DNA of 64,000 bases from Belliella calami (GCF_022549695.1 NZ_JAKZGS010000004.1:340243-404242), one strand, 5' to 3'. Counted from the stretch's first letter, positions 37,569 to 47,502 are shown. Notes: generated by a model not told the origin, from the sequence alone. Translations and numbers: made by a program.

Positions 37569-38540
37569 ATGCATCAGGAGAAGATACAACAGGTCATAGA
37601 AGAAGTAAAGAAAATAGTAGTAGGTCAAGACCGAATGGTCAACAGACTTTTGATTGGCTTGTTTACCAATGGGCACGTGTTGTTGGAAGGTGTGCCAGGT
37701 TTGGCAAAGACACTTACGGTAAATACCTTGGCCAAAGTGCTTCATTTAGATTTCAGAAGAATTCAATTCACCCCAGATCTTTTACCTGCTGATTTGATTG
37801 GTACCATGATCTACAATCAACAAGAGGCAAATTTTGAAGTCAAAAAAGGGCCTATTTTTTCCAATATAATCCTTGCAGATGAGGTAAACAGATCCCCAGC
37901 AAAAGTACAATCGGCACTACTGGAAGCTATGCAGGAGAAGCAAGTTACGATAGGGGATACTACTTATCAGCTGGATAGACCGTTTTTGGTATTGGCAACA
38001 CAGAATCCTGTAGATCAAGAAGGTACTTACCCACTTCCTGAAGCACAAGTGGATAGATTTATGATGAAAGTTCACATAGATTATCCATCGAAGAGTGATG
38101 AATTGGAAGTAATGCGAAGAATGGCCAATATGACTTTCAATTCTGAAGTCAACGCTATTCTCTCCAAAGAGGATATTTTCGCTATCAGGAATAAGATCAA
38201 TGAAGTGAAAATCGCAGAACCATTGGAAAACTATATCATTGAATTGGTTTTCGCCACAAGATTCCCTGAGAAATATGGGTTGAAGGAAGAGGCAAAATAC
38301 ATTCAGTTTGGTGTGTCACCTAGAGCAAGTATCAATCTGAACTTGGCTGCCCGTGCGGTTGCATTTATGGATGGGAGAGATTTTGTATTGCCAGAAGATA
38401 TCAAAGAGATCGCTGAAGATGTGTTGAATCATAGAATTATACTGAATTACGAAGCGGAAGCAGACAATATCAATACGCGTGATTTGATCAAGATTATCCT
38501 TGATAAAATTCCAATTAACAAAAGCGTAACATTGAAATAG
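37569..38540 (+). CDS. MoxR-family AAA+ ATPase (orphan)
   Basis: 323 aa cytosolic AAA+ ATPase. Walker A GVPGLAKT (41-48), Walker B 'IILADEVNRSP', sensor 1 'ATQNPVDQEGTYPLPEAQ', C-terminal lid. MoxR proteins act as chaperones for metal or cofactor insertion and normally lead an operon with DUF58 and VWA-domain (Bat) genes. Here the gene is alone, with a terminator 48 bp after its stop and a TonB receptor next. Confidence 0.93.
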   Translation: MHQEKIQQVIEEVKKIVVGQDRMVNRLLIGLFTNGHVLLEGVPGLAKTLTVNTLAKVLHLDFRRIQFTPDLLPADLIGTMIYNQQEANFEVKKGPIFSNIILADEVNRSPAKVQSALLEAMQEKQVTIGDTTYQLDRPFLVLATQNPVDQEGTYPLPEAQVDRFMMKVHIDYPSKSDELEVMRRMANMTFNSEVNAILSKEDIFAIRNKINEVKIAEPLENYIIELVFATRFPEKYGLKEEAKYIQFGVSPRASINLNLAARAVAFMDGRDFVLPEDIKEIAEDVLNHRIILNYEAEADNINTRDLIKIILDKIPINKSVTLK

Positions 38541-38587
38541 TTCAAATTCAGTTAATTTACACTTACTACACTTTTATTTACCTATAG

Positions 38588-38626
38588 ACGCCATTGCAAT
38601 ATGAAAATATTGTGATGGCGTTTTTC
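38588..38626 (+). terminator. Intrinsic terminator after moxR
   Basis: 15-bp stem with two wobble pairs (38588-38602 with 38607-38621), GAAA tetraloop, T-run. Confidence 0.88.
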
Positions 38627-38669
38627 ATTTTTAGACCAACTATTTAATGATTTGATAATTTTTTGTACC

Positions 38670-38689
38670 TACTCAATTTACATTGAGTA
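38670..38689 (+). promoter_or_regulatory. Palindrome upstream of TonB receptor
   Basis: Perfect inverted repeat TACTCAAT (38670-38677) and ATTGAGTA (38682-38689) with a 4-nt spacer, 45 bp ahead of the receptor ATG and just upstream of a near-match to the -7 element (CATCTTTG at 38692). Candidate operator. Confidence 0.4.
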
Positions 38690-38733
38690 ATCATCTTTGT
38701 CACGTAAAATACTGCTGTACAAAGAAGAATCAC

Positions 38734-41556
38734 ATGAATACAAAATTACTCTTAACAATTTTACTCCTACTTGTTTCGAATTACATTTCAGCACAAACAG
38801 GCTCGATCAAAGGTGTTGTAAAAGATGTAAATACTGGAGAGACAATTATTGGAGCGAATGTCCGATTGGAAGGGACTGACAAAGGTGCTGCCACTGGTTT
38901 GGACGGGGATTTTGAAATATCCAATGTTCCTGCTGGATCGCATACTCTAATTGTTTCATTTATAACGTATTCCACTCAAAAAGTTTCCGTTCAGGTTTCT
39001 GCGGGGAATTCAAAGGTTGTAGAAATAAGCCTTGATGAAGATATTTCTGAACTGGCTTCAGTTACTGTGACAGCAGTTAGAGAGACTGCTTCAGACATAT
39101 CTCTGCTAAGAAATATTAAAGAGAGTGTTCAGGTAGTAAGCGGCTTGTCAGCAGAATCCATTAAAAGGACATTAGATAGTGATGCATCACAAGTAGTCAA
39201 AAGAATTCCTGGAGTTACTGTAGTCCAAGATAGATTTATTGTGATAAGAGGATTAAATGAAAGGTATAATACTACCCAGCTCCACAATATAAATACTCCA
39301 AGTATGGAGCCTGATGTGAGGTCATTTTCTCTTGATGTTGTACCAAGCAATATTATTGATCAAATATTGATTTACAAAAGTCCATCTCCGGAATTGCCAG
39401 GTGACTTTTCAGGTGGTATGGTGAAAATTTTCACGAAAAGTATTCCAGAGGAGACGAGTACTACTTTAGATGTTTCCACGGGTTTCAGACAAGGGACTTC
39501 ACTAAAAGATTTTAGGGCAGAGGAGAGAAGGTCAAGTCACTGGACTGGTTGGAATGATGAGGTAAATAATTTGCCGGGAAATTTCCCGGAGCGCTTGACA
39601 GGCTTGTCAGCAGCAGAGATTGATCAGGCAGGAAGGTCATTGCCAAATAATTGGCGTGAAAGCAACTATAATTCAGGTTTGGATTACAAACTTGGTCTTA
39701 CATATACTTTTAGAAAAGACATTGGAAAAAAAGGGATGCAGATCGGGAATACTACAAGCATACAATATTCCAATACAAAAACGATTTTTAATGTAGAAAA
39801 CAATGCTTTTGAAGCCTATGATTTTGATACAAATGAACCTAAGTTAAGATATGCTTTTCAAGATGTAGAGTATGGACAAGAGATTACCAACGGTATTGTT
39901 TTCAATTGGGCTTGGAAGATCAATGATAAGAATGTAATCGAGCTTAAAAATCTTTACCAAAGGTTGACCACACATGACTTTATTGATCGTTTTGGAGATC
40001 AGATTGCCCAAGGTTTTAAGCAGAATAATTTTGCCTTTTTCAATGAGTATAGAGGGGTTTATTCAGGTCAGTTGGTTGGTAGTCATAAGCTTTTTGATGA
40101 AACAGGAAAGTTGGAATGGGTTGGTGGCTATGGTATGACATTTAATGAATTGCCAGATTATAGACGCTATAGAAAGAATGTGGTGGACGAAGAAACGGGT
40201 GAGTCAGTACTTTTTATTCCTCGTGGTCAGACACCTGATTTCTTGGGGAAATTTTACTCCACTATGCGCGAGAATATCTACTCAGGCGCTATCAATTTCG
40301 AGCAGAAATTTAATCAAAATTCAAATACTGGTTTCAAACCTATGGTTAAAGCTGGAGTGTATTTGGAAAATAGAGAGAGGGAGTTTGACGCAAGAAATCT
40401 TGGGTTCAGCAGATCTCCTAACTTTAATGAAGGCCTTATTCAATCCGATATCGATGAATTATTTCAGCCTGAGAATATAAACAGTATAAACGGTATTAGA
40501 CTTGGAGAAAATTTTACTACTAGTAACTTTTATATAGCTACTAATGAACTAAGGGCTTACTATTTGTCATTGAATATGCCTTTGGGAAAATTTAATTTAT
40601 CAGGAGGGGTTAGAGTAGAGGACAACAAGCAAGAACTTAGAAGCCCTGATAGATTTCAGCCTGGTACTAGCACACCTCCAATAGATCCTGTTGTGATTGA
40701 CCAAGTTGATTTTTTACCATCAGTGACATTAGCATACAATATCAATCAAAAAATGGTCTTGAAAGGTGTGTATGGTAAAACACTAAACAGACCTGAGTTT
40801 AGAGAAATAGCACCATTCGGGTTTTTTGATTTCGTATTTGATGCCACTATTGCAGGTAACTCTTTCCTAAGAAATGCGACTATCCATAATTATGATTTGA
40901 GATGGGAATGGTATCCAAGTTTGACGGAAACAGTTTCTTTCGCTTTGTTCTACAAAGATTTCAGAGACCCTATAGAGTCTTTGTACGGGAATTTTGGAAG
41001 TGAGCAATCTACCTTCTTATTCGCCAATACAGAAAGTGCATATGCTAGAGGTTTTGAAGTAGATGTCAGAAAGTCTATGGCAAATGTTATCAAATCCAAG
41101 TTTTTCAGCAAAGTGAGTCTCACCGCCAACATTTCTGTTATTGACAGTCAAGTGACGCTTGGTGACTCTTTATCCTTGCTTTTGAGAGCTACTGACAGGC
41201 CATTACAGGGACAGTCAAACTTTATAGTAAACACCGGGATCTCTTATGATGATGAAATTACTGGACTTCAAGTAAACCTAAACTACAATGTAATTGGGAA
41301 AAGAATTCTTTTGGTTGGCGCAGGAGCTATACCTGACACTTATGAAATGCCAAGAAATGTACTTGATCTTTCTATAAGGAAGTCATTGACTGAAAAACTT
41401 TCAGTAAAAGCCGGTGTCAAAGATATCTTGAATCAAGAGTTTTTGCTCTTGCAAGATGGTAATGAAGATGGGGTCTTTGATAGGAAAAATGATCAAATAT
41501 TTAGAAGGTACAAGCTCGGGACGCAATATTCAATAGGATTTACATACGAATTTTAA
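38734..41556 (+). CDS. TonB-dependent receptor with carboxypeptidase-like domain
   Basis: 940 aa from the ATG at 38734, which starts the signal peptide (MNTKLLLTILL..ISAQ); the frame extends upstream to a TTG at 38683 with non-signal residues. CarboxypepD-reg-like domain (about 22-105), plug with 'KRIPGVTVVQDRFIVIRGLNERYNTT', 22-strand barrel, terminal aromatic strand. Followed after 23 bp by the large lipoprotein at 41580, which is probably its surface partner. No SusD-like protein present. Substrate unknown. Confidence 0.92.
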   Translation: MNTKLLLTILLLLVSNYISAQTGSIKGVVKDVNTGETIIGANVRLEGTDKGAATGLDGDFEISNVPAGSHTLIVSFITYSTQKVSVQVSAGNSKVVEISLDEDISELASVTVTAVRETASDISLLRNIKESVQVVSGLSAESIKRTLDSDASQVVKRIPGVTVVQDRFIVIRGLNERYNTTQLHNINTPSMEPDVRSFSLDVVPSNIIDQILIYKSPSPELPGDFSGGMVKIFTKSIPEETSTTLDVSTGFRQGTSLKDFRAEERRSSHWTGWNDEVNNLPGNFPERLTGLSAAEIDQAGRSLPNNWRESNYNSGLDYKLGLTYTFRKDIGKKGMQIGNTTSIQYSNTKTIFNVENNAFEAYDFDTNEPKLRYAFQDVEYGQEITNGIVFNWAWKINDKNVIELKNLYQRLTTHDFIDRFGDQIAQGFKQNNFAFFNEYRGVYSGQLVGSHKLFDETGKLEWVGGYGMTFNELPDYRRYRKNVVDEETGESVLFIPRGQTPDFLGKFYSTMRENIYSGAINFEQKFNQNSNTGFKPMVKAGVYLENREREFDARNLGFSRSPNFNEGLIQSDIDELFQPENINSINGIRLGENFTTSNFYIATNELRAYYLSLNMPLGKFNLSGGVRVEDNKQELRSPDRFQPGTSTPPIDPVVIDQVDFLPSVTLAYNINQKMVLKGVYGKTLNRPEFREIAPFGFFDFVFDATIAGNSFLRNATIHNYDLRWEWYPSLTETVSFALFYKDFRDPIESLYGNFGSEQSTFLFANTESAYARGFEVDVRKSMANVIKSKFFSKVSLTANISVIDSQVTLGDSLSLLLRATDRPLQGQSNFIVNTGISYDDEITGLQVNLNYNVIGKRILLVGAGAIPDTYEMPRNVLDLSIRKSLTEKLSVKAGVKDILNQEFLLLQDGNEDGVFDRKNDQIFRRYKLGTQYSIGFTYEF

Positions 41557-41579
41557 CTTTACACAATTTAATTAAAATC

Positions 41580-43565
41580 ATGAACAACAACACGAAAAGC
41601 AACAAACTGAATAGGATTATTGGTTTGTTTTCAATTTCTGCCTTGCTTCTGACATCATTATTTTTGGTGTCATGTGGTGATGATGAAAGGCCAGCAGGCG
41701 CACCTCCTACTGTATCGTCTGACCCAGGTACAATAAGTGGTATTCCTGGAGCTGAGGTTTCAGCATTAGTTTCTGTAAGTGCACCAGAAGGTGTGAAATC
41801 ATTCAGAATTTTAAAAAATGGAGCACCAGATAGTAATTTCCCTGATGTAAACATCTCTGGCACTACTGGGTCTTATGAATTTAAATATACAATTGATCCT
41901 ACTTTGAGTGCTGGCGCGGTAGTAAACTTCACATTCGTAGTTACGGATATGTTAGATAGAGCTGCTACTTCTGCTCCATTGGCAGTAAATGTAACTGCAA
42001 CACCTCCTAAACCAAGAGTTCAAGTTGGTGGAACTACTCAGCTTCCAGGATATGATGAGCATATCGTAGGGGTTGCCGTTTCTGGTATTGAAGGTACTTA
42101 TATTCAGGAGAGAAATGTTACTTTGACAGCTGATAAGGATTACTATTTGATTGGTTTTGTAAGAGTAGGTCCTATACCTGCTGCAGGACAAACTCCTTCG
42201 ACTGACGATGGAAGAACAGAAGGTGTCCTTACTATAGAGCCAGGAACAGTTATTTTTGGTGATGAAGCTTCGAAAGGTACTTTGGTAGTTCAAAGAGGTG
42301 GTAAAATAATGGCGGAAGGAACCCAGGATGAGCCAATTGTATTTACTTCGGCTAATGCTCCAGGCGAAAGAACTCCAGGTGACTGGGGTGGTGTAGTACT
42401 TTGCGGTAGAGCTCGCAACAATGAAGGGCCAAGTGTTCAGCTTGAAGGTGGCTATGCTGCATGGCATGGTGGTACAAATGATGCTGATAACAGTGGTGTA
42501 TTGAAATATGTTAGAATTGAGTGGGCTGGTATTCCTATCAATCCAAATGAAGAGGTTAATACACTTACCTTAGGTAGTGTGGGTAGAGGGACTGTTGTAG
42601 AGTATGTACAGGCTTCATTTGGTCTTGATGATCAGTTTGAGTGGTTTGGTGGTTCTGTTGACGGAAGATATTTGATCGCTTATAGAGGTTTGGATGACGA
42701 CTTTGATGTAGATTTGGGTCACAGTGGAAACATTCAGTTTGCTATCGGTATTAGAGATGCAAAAGACGCAGATCAATCAGGTTCTAATGGTTTTGAAGTA
42801 GATAACAATGGTAGTGGTGAGTTGAGAGAGCCTTACACTTCATCTGTATTCTCTAACATTACTATCATCGGTCCAAAAAAAGTGAGAGAAACTTCTATTT
42901 CAGCAGAATTCCAGCATGGTGCACAGCTTAGAAGAAGCAGTAAATTGAAGATTTATAATTCAATCATCGCAGGTTACCCAATGGGAATTTTTATAGATGG
43001 AAACAATACAGTTCAATTTGCACAGAATGACGAATTGCAGTTGAGAAACGTATTCCTTGCTGGTGTTAGAGGCTGGGGTGGAAACGGTTTTGGAAAGGCT
43101 TATGATACAAATAGAGCTTTTGATCACCAAAGTGCTTTGAATTCTGCAAGTTATCCTGACTTGCAAGCAACTGGTTTGCCATTCTTGGATGGTAATGGCG
43201 TAGCTAGAGGTAACCACCCTGGTTCTGAGCCAAGAGGTCACTCTATCAGATGGACTGTTCCTGGATTCAATGCACTAGCTTGGTTCAATACTGCAGCTTT
43301 TGGAAATCAATTCTACGGAGCTTGGGATGAACTTGGTATCAGCCCTTCTGTTTTCGATCTTGGTACTCCTACATTTACTGTTGAAGCAGGTAAGCCTGTA
43401 GCAACTGGTGCTAAGTGGGACAATGTGCCTTTTGTTCAATCAAGCACTAAGAGTACTTGGTTCGGTCAGTTTGAGCAAGTACCTCATGCAGGTGCTTTCG
43501 GAACTTCTGAAGACTGGACTCAAGGATGGGCAAATTTCAGCAGAAATACTGTTTACAGAGACTAA
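41580..43565 (+). CDS. Large surface lipoprotein with beta-helix-like region
   Basis: 661 aa, lipobox LVSC (Cys32), then Ig-like beta domains (about 45-150, '[18 protein letters not shown]'), and a long right-handed beta-helix-like part (about 150-600) with '[13 protein letters not shown]', '[23 protein letters not shown]' spread over successive turns and a Trp/Gly-rich '[10 protein letters not shown]'. Members of this family sit beside TonB-dependent receptors in many Bacteroidota; no catalytic residues identified. It probably captures the ligand at the cell surface for the receptor 23 bp upstream (inference). Confidence 0.8.
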   Translation: MNNNTKSNKLNRIIGLFSISALLLTSLFLVSCGDDERPAGAPPTVSSDPGTISGIPGAEVSALVSVSAPEGVKSFRILKNGAPDSNFPDVNISGTTGSYEFKYTIDPTLSAGAVVNFTFVVTDMLDRAATSAPLAVNVTATPPKPRVQVGGTTQLPGYDEHIVGVAVSGIEGTYIQERNVTLTADKDYYLIGFVRVGPIPAAGQTPSTDDGRTEGVLTIEPGTVIFGDEASKGTLVVQRGGKIMAEGTQDEPIVFTSANAPGERTPGDWGGVVLCGRARNNEGPSVQLEGGYAAWHGGTNDADNSGVLKYVRIEWAGIPINPNEEVNTLTLGSVGRGTVVEYVQASFGLDDQFEWFGGSVDGRYLIAYRGLDDDFDVDLGHSGNIQFAIGIRDAKDADQSGSNGFEVDNNGSGELREPYTSSVFSNITIIGPKKVRETSISAEFQHGAQLRRSSKLKIYNSIIAGYPMGIFIDGNNTVQFAQNDELQLRNVFLAGVRGWGGNGFGKAYDTNRAFDHQSALNSASYPDLQATGLPFLDGNGVARGNHPGSEPRGHSIRWTVPGFNALAWFNTAAFGNQFYGAWDELGISPSVFDLGTPTFTVEAGKPVATGAKWDNVPFVQSSTKSTWFGQFEQVPHAGAFGTSEDWTQGWANFSRNTVYRD

Positions 43566-43588
43566 TCTATTAATACCTTAATTTTAAG

Positions 43589-43618
43589 GCCAAGTCAGCA
43601 TTGCTGGCTTGGCTTTTT
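43589..43618 (+). terminator. Intrinsic terminator after large lipoprotein
   Basis: 11-bp stem (43589-43599 with 43603-43613, one T-G pair), 3-nt loop, T-run. Ends the receptor-lipoprotein transcript, though read-through into the next gene (19 bp on) is possible. Confidence 0.85.
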
Positions 43619-43636
43619 GAATAAAATATAATTTCC

Positions 43637-44194
43637 ATGAAGAATTTTGCATTAGGAGTGTTTTTGTTGATAGCTGTTTTTTCTATTGTTGCCTGTGATG
43701 GTGAGGATAAAAAACATCAAATATCACATTACTTTGATAAAAGTGAACAAGATACTTTGCTTACCAATATTGTTACATATATCTATAAAGTCCCAAGGGG
43801 TGTAGATCCAAAAAAGAAATTTGATTTGGAATATAGAAAACTCTATGTTGGTCAAATCCAGAATTTTGAATTTTTAAATTACTTTATTGATCAAGATAGT
43901 ACTCATTATTTCCAACTTATCAGACCCGCTAGAAACGAAAAGGGATATAGAAGAGGCGTCTTGGGTAAGTTCAAACTAGGAAATGACTTCGAATTGATCG
44001 ACTTTGAAGAAATTGCAAACACTCCTATGCTTCCTGTAGATGAAATCAAAGAAAAGGGCACATATCTTTGGAAAGACTTGATGTATTTTAAAAATTTGGA
44101 TCGCTACTTTCTTAACAAAGAATATGTGGAGTTTCCTGATGATAGGGCAAGATATGACAAAGTAAAAAACGAATGGACTTATGAAAAGCTTTAA
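43637..44194 (+). CDS. Small lipoprotein of unknown function
   Basis: 185 aa, lipobox IVAC (Cys20). Mature part rich in charged and aromatic residues ('YIYKVPRGVDPKKKFDLEYRKLY', 'YLWKDLMYFKNLDRYF'). No family recognised. It lies between the receptor/lipoprotein pair and the DUF6660 gene, 72 bp after the former and 29 bp before the latter, so it may belong to either unit. Confidence 0.75.
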   Translation: MKNFALGVFLLIAVFSIVACDGEDKKHQISHYFDKSEQDTLLTNIVTYIYKVPRGVDPKKKFDLEYRKLYVGQIQNFEFLNYFIDQDSTHYFQLIRPARNEKGYRRGVLGKFKLGNDFELIDFEEIANTPMLPVDEIKEKGTYLWKDLMYFKNLDRYFLNKEYVEFPDDRARYDKVKNEWTYEKL

Positions 44195-44223
44195 ATTTTT
44201 ATTTTTTTCATTACATTTAAAGG

Positions 44224-44529
44224 ATGAAAAAGGGCTTTTCCTTTCTTTTAATAGTGTACATGATATTACTGATGGTCGCGCCTCTTCACGAAGCAGATCA
44301 CTGCGATCATGGACCTGAGCACACAGAGCAACATGAATCGGATCATGCAGAAAATCAGTGCTGCCCGCCTTTTTCGGTGTGCAAAGTTTGTTCGCTTTTT
44401 GTTTATCAAATGATTTGGCAGTTTGAAAGTCTAGAATTTGAGCCTGACCAAATTACAAATACTGTTTTGATCCAATCAAAATACCCAACATCCAACATCC
44501 AAATCTGGCAACCACCCAAGCTTGCTTAA
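44224..44529 (+). CDS. DUF6660-like His/Cys-rich small protein
   Basis: 101 aa. Hydrophobic signal or anchor (1-20), then a His-rich stretch (residues 22-41: seven His among Asp/Glu) and a Cys cluster Cys46, Cys47, Cys53, Cys56, a clear potential metal-binding site. Matches the DUF6660 pattern of Bacteroidota, whose genes commonly precede a TonB-dependent receptor linked to metal transport. Role in periplasmic metal (Cu, Zn, Co or Ni) sensing or delivery to the receptor downstream is an inference. Confidence 0.7.
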   Translation: MKKGFSFLLIVYMILLMVAPLHEADHCDHGPEHTEQHESDHAENQCCPPFSVCKVCSLFVYQMIWQFESLEFEPDQITNTVLIQSKYPTSNIQIWQPPKLA

Positions 44530-44669
44530 ATTTTTCTAATTCCTTTTGTAGAAATATACGCACTTAAGGAGTCTATACATCCTCTTTTTCATAAAGTAAG
44601 ATTGCAATTTCCATTTCTTACTGAGAGGATTGTAAAAATTTATTTTTAATCATATTACAATATTTACTT

Positions 44670-46850
44670 ATGAAAAAAATCTGCATGCTTGGCCTATTTT
44701 GGCTGAGCTTTACTTGCTGTTTGATGGCTCAAGACCTTCAGGTAGTAGTCAAAGACGAACACGAAAATACCCCATTGATAGGAGTCTCTATGCTCATCTT
44801 GGAGAATAAGCAGGGTGCTGTTTCAGATGAGAATGGCTTGATTGTTTTCCCAAACCCACCAGTTGGAAAATTGACATTGAGGTTTCAGTTTCTTGGTTAT
44901 GAAAGGAAGCAGATCACGATCAACTGGCCGGATGATGTTGGTGAAATACCGCTGGAAGTGCTGTTGCATGAATCTCATGACGAGATGGAGACTGTGACGG
45001 TATCTTCCACCAGAAGTTCGCGAACCATCGAGGATATCCCTACCAGGGTGGAATTTATCGCAGGGGAAGAGTTGGACGAAAAAGTCAATATGAAGCCTGG
45101 AGACATCAGGGTGCTTTTGAGTGAAAGCACTGGGATTCAAGTACAGGTGACTTCCCCAACTTCAGCCAATGCTGGTATCAGAATTCAAGGGTTGGATGGC
45201 CGCTACACGCAAATCTTAAAAGATGGATTTCCGCTTTATTCTGGTGCGGCAAGTGGATTGGGTCTCTTGCAGATCCCACCTTTGGATTTGCAGCAAGTAG
45301 AGCTGATCAAAGGATCGGCATCTACACTTTATGGTGGAGGAGCTATAGCAGGTTTGGTCAATCTGATCTCAAAAAGACCTACTGAAAACGGAGAGCTGAG
45401 TTTTGTGCTCAATGGTACCAATGCTGGTGGTTTTGATGCCTCTGGGTTTTATGGAAAGCGAAATGATAAGATCGGTACCACAATCTTTGCTGCTTACAAC
45501 ACCAATTCTCCTTTTGATCCATCGTCAATTGGATTGAGTGCCATTCCGAAGTTTGACCGCTTTACTTTCAATCCAAAAGTCTTTCTTTATCCTTCCAAAT
45601 CCACAGACTTGGAATTTGGGGTAAACTTGTCTTTGGAAGACAGAGTTGGAGGAAATATGGATTATCTTAAGGGAAATCGGTCAAATCCAGATGCTTTTTT
45701 TGAAAGTAACCAAAGTGAAAGGCTCAGCACTCAGTTTGTCCTAAACCATCGCTTAGAAGAAAAGAAAAGGCTTCAGGTAAAAAACAGTTACAATGTTTTC
45801 AACCGCAAACTGGGGACAAATGCTTATGATTTCAATGCGGTGCAGCAATCTACATTTACTGAAATCAATTACCAGATAGATGGTGAAGCTACAGATTGGG
45901 TGCTTGGAGGGAATCTCTGGACGGAAGCATTCAAGGAAGAACAGACCAATAATTTTCCGGTGAGAGATTATGATTTGACTACTTTCGGTGCTTTTGTTCA
46001 GAACAATACCAACTTGAGTCAAAAGTGGGTATTAGAATCTGGTTTGAGGACGGATTATGTACTGGATTATGGGCTGGCAGTATTGCCGAGGATAGCCTTG
46101 ATGTACAAGGCAAATGTGAATTTCAGTTCCAGATTTGGTGGAGGTTTGGGATACAAAGCACCGACGATTTTCACTGAAGAAAGTGAAAGGTTGCAGTATC
46201 AGAATATCCAACCAATCGATACTGATTTCAATACTTTGGAGAAAAGTTATGGACTCAATTGGGATGTGAATTACAAGACTTCATTGTTCAATGACCAACT
46301 GTTTTTCAGTGTCAACCATTTGTTTTTCTACACTTATCTGAACAATCCATTGTTCTTGGAGCAAGTAGGTGGAACAGATTATCGTTTTATAAACATTGAC
46401 GGATATAGTGATACCAAAGGAACAGAGACCAATGTCAAATGGATGTTTAGGGATTTCAAATGGTTTATGGGATATACCTATACCCATGCTAGGATCAATT
46501 CCAATGGAGTTGTTAGAGATAATCCATTGACTCCAAAACATAGAATCAATTCCGTGCTATTCTACGAAGTACATGATAAGTGGAAAATAGGCTGGGAATC
46601 CTATTATTTCAGCCAACAGCGCTTGAGTGATGGTTCGGTGGGGCAGTCCTATTGGATCATGGGTTTTATGGCGGAGAAGATTTGGGAGAAATTTTCGGTA
46701 TTTATTAATTTCGAGAATTTCCTAGATGCCCGTCAAACCCGTTTTGATACCATTTTCACAGGCAGTATAGACAATCCAAATTTCAGGGAAATCTATGCGC
46801 CATTGGATGGCTTTGTGATCAATGGAGGAGTGAAGCTGAGGTTGAAATAA
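44670..46850 (+). CDS. TonB-dependent receptor, probably metal or siderophore
   Basis: 726 aa. Signal peptide to about 20, CarboxypepD-reg-like domain (23-105, 'GVSMLILENKQGAVSDENGLI'), plug (about 120-230, 'IRIQGLDGRYTQIL', 'LYGGGAIAGLVNLISK'), 22-strand barrel. Length and plug resemble small-ligand (FepA/CirA/ZnuD-type) receptors rather than long SusC proteins. It lies 140 bp after the His/Cys-rich DUF6660 gene, which supports a metal substrate (inference). The intervening leader contains an AGTAAGA/TCTTACT inverted repeat around 44597-44625. Confidence 0.9.
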   Translation: MKKICMLGLFWLSFTCCLMAQDLQVVVKDEHENTPLIGVSMLILENKQGAVSDENGLIVFPNPPVGKLTLRFQFLGYERKQITINWPDDVGEIPLEVLLHESHDEMETVTVSSTRSSRTIEDIPTRVEFIAGEELDEKVNMKPGDIRVLLSESTGIQVQVTSPTSANAGIRIQGLDGRYTQILKDGFPLYSGAASGLGLLQIPPLDLQQVELIKGSASTLYGGGAIAGLVNLISKRPTENGELSFVLNGTNAGGFDASGFYGKRNDKIGTTIFAAYNTNSPFDPSSIGLSAIPKFDRFTFNPKVFLYPSKSTDLEFGVNLSLEDRVGGNMDYLKGNRSNPDAFFESNQSERLSTQFVLNHRLEEKKRLQVKNSYNVFNRKLGTNAYDFNAVQQSTFTEINYQIDGEATDWVLGGNLWTEAFKEEQTNNFPVRDYDLTTFGAFVQNNTNLSQKWVLESGLRTDYVLDYGLAVLPRIALMYKANVNFSSRFGGGLGYKAPTIFTEESERLQYQNIQPIDTDFNTLEKSYGLNWDVNYKTSLFNDQLFFSVNHLFFYTYLNNPLFLEQVGGTDYRFINIDGYSDTKGTETNVKWMFRDFKWFMGYTYTHARINSNGVVRDNPLTPKHRINSVLFYEVHDKWKIGWESYYFSQQRLSDGSVGQSYWIMGFMAEKIWEKFSVFINFENFLDARQTRFDTIFTGSIDNPNFREIYAPLDGFVINGGVKLRLK

Positions 46851-46860
46851 GAAAATCAGG

Positions 46861-46975
46861 CCTAATATTTCGATTATAATCTAAAAAATACGCCTAATTT
46901 TTCGATTACATTCGAAAAATTAGGCGTATTCACTGAGGATTTAACTTTTCCAAAGTTCTAAACTTTGGAAAAGTT
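46861..46975. repeat. Palindromic repeat element, copy A
   Basis: Two hairpins in series. The first has perfect 19-bp arms (46887-46905 and 46912-46930) around TTACAT; the second has perfect 15-bp arms (46943-46957 and 46961-46975). Bases 46861-46956 match 50311-50406 with about 8 differences. REP/MITE-like: compact, non-coding, no terminal transposase. It sits directly behind the receptor stop, so the hairpins could also act as terminators. Confidence 0.88.
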
Positions 46976-47043
46976 TTATTTTAGATAAGACCTAAAACTG
47001 TTCTCAACCAAAATCTTCATTATAAAAACCCAGTAATAGTTGT

Positions 47044-47112
47044 ATGAAGAAAATCATTTTAGTTTGCCTGATTAAAATATTTATTAGTAGTTCTAAAGTA
47101 GTTCTTAAAATT
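47044..47112 (+). pseudogene. Stub of a lipoprotein gene (first about 22 codons)
   Basis: ATG at 47044 followed by 22 further codons to TAG, encoding a signal-peptide-like MKKIILVCLIKIF. The 38 bp before the ATG match the 38 bp before the lipoprotein gene at 50581 in 30 positions, and the coding starts align (MKK..LV..I). The lipobox Cys of the other copy is Ser here. Interpreted as the remains of a duplicated gene. Confidence 0.5.
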
Positions 47113-47265
47113 TAGAAAAACATGAATTAGAATAGCTGAAAACTGTATTCGTGATTTTGTAAACGCTCAAATAAACTTGTTAACATCATACAAATGTCAA
47201 GTAAACCATATTTACACTCCTAAAACATGGGCTTTTTTGCAGGCTAAAAATATTAGAAAGATAGT

Positions 47266-47502
47266 TTAAACTATTTTGTATCCATTTATATTGAGTTCAC
47301 AGTTTTGGGAATAGTAATAGGTTTCTCTGAATTTACAATACCCGATAGGTCCTCCCATTTCTTTCATTTCGCGAATGTGTTCCATTAAAACGCTTCTAGA
47401 AATTCCTATTTTTGAAGCAAAGCTAGAAGGGCATCCCGTTCCCTTCATTTTTATAAGTGTTTGCATTCGATTTAAACGTTCCAAATATTTGTTAAAACAC
47501 AT
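47266..47502 (-). CDS. Small helix-turn-helix protein
   Basis: 78 aa from the ATG at 47502 (a TTG at 47547 would add 15 low-quality residues). Central helix-turn-helix 'GCPSSFASKIGISRSVLMEHI' region (about 24-45), a DeoR/Mga-like fold seen in small Bacteroidota regulators; basic, no second domain. Lies inside the segment bounded by repeat copies A and B. Possible regulator of the neighbouring genes; target not known. Confidence 0.6.
   Translation of the reverse strand: MCFNKYLERLNRMQTLIKMKGTGCPSSFASKIGISRSVLMEHIREMKEMGGPIGYCKFRETYYYSQNCELNINGYKIV

Larger units (their letters stand above)
46851..47265. other. Intergenic region holding repeat copy A and a gene stub
   Basis: About 415 bp without an intact gene. 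Contains palindromic repeat copy A (46861-46975) and, at 47044-47112, the decayed start of a lipoprotein gene. See separate entries. Confidence 0.7.

Noticed and set aside
41952..42467. 171-codon minus-strand ORF inside the large lipoprotein gene
   Set aside because: Ser/Tyr/Trp-rich antisense translation of a real lipoprotein; no motif.
41580..43565. Type IX secretion cargo
   Set aside because: It has a lipobox at the N-terminus and no recognisable C-terminal sorting domain.
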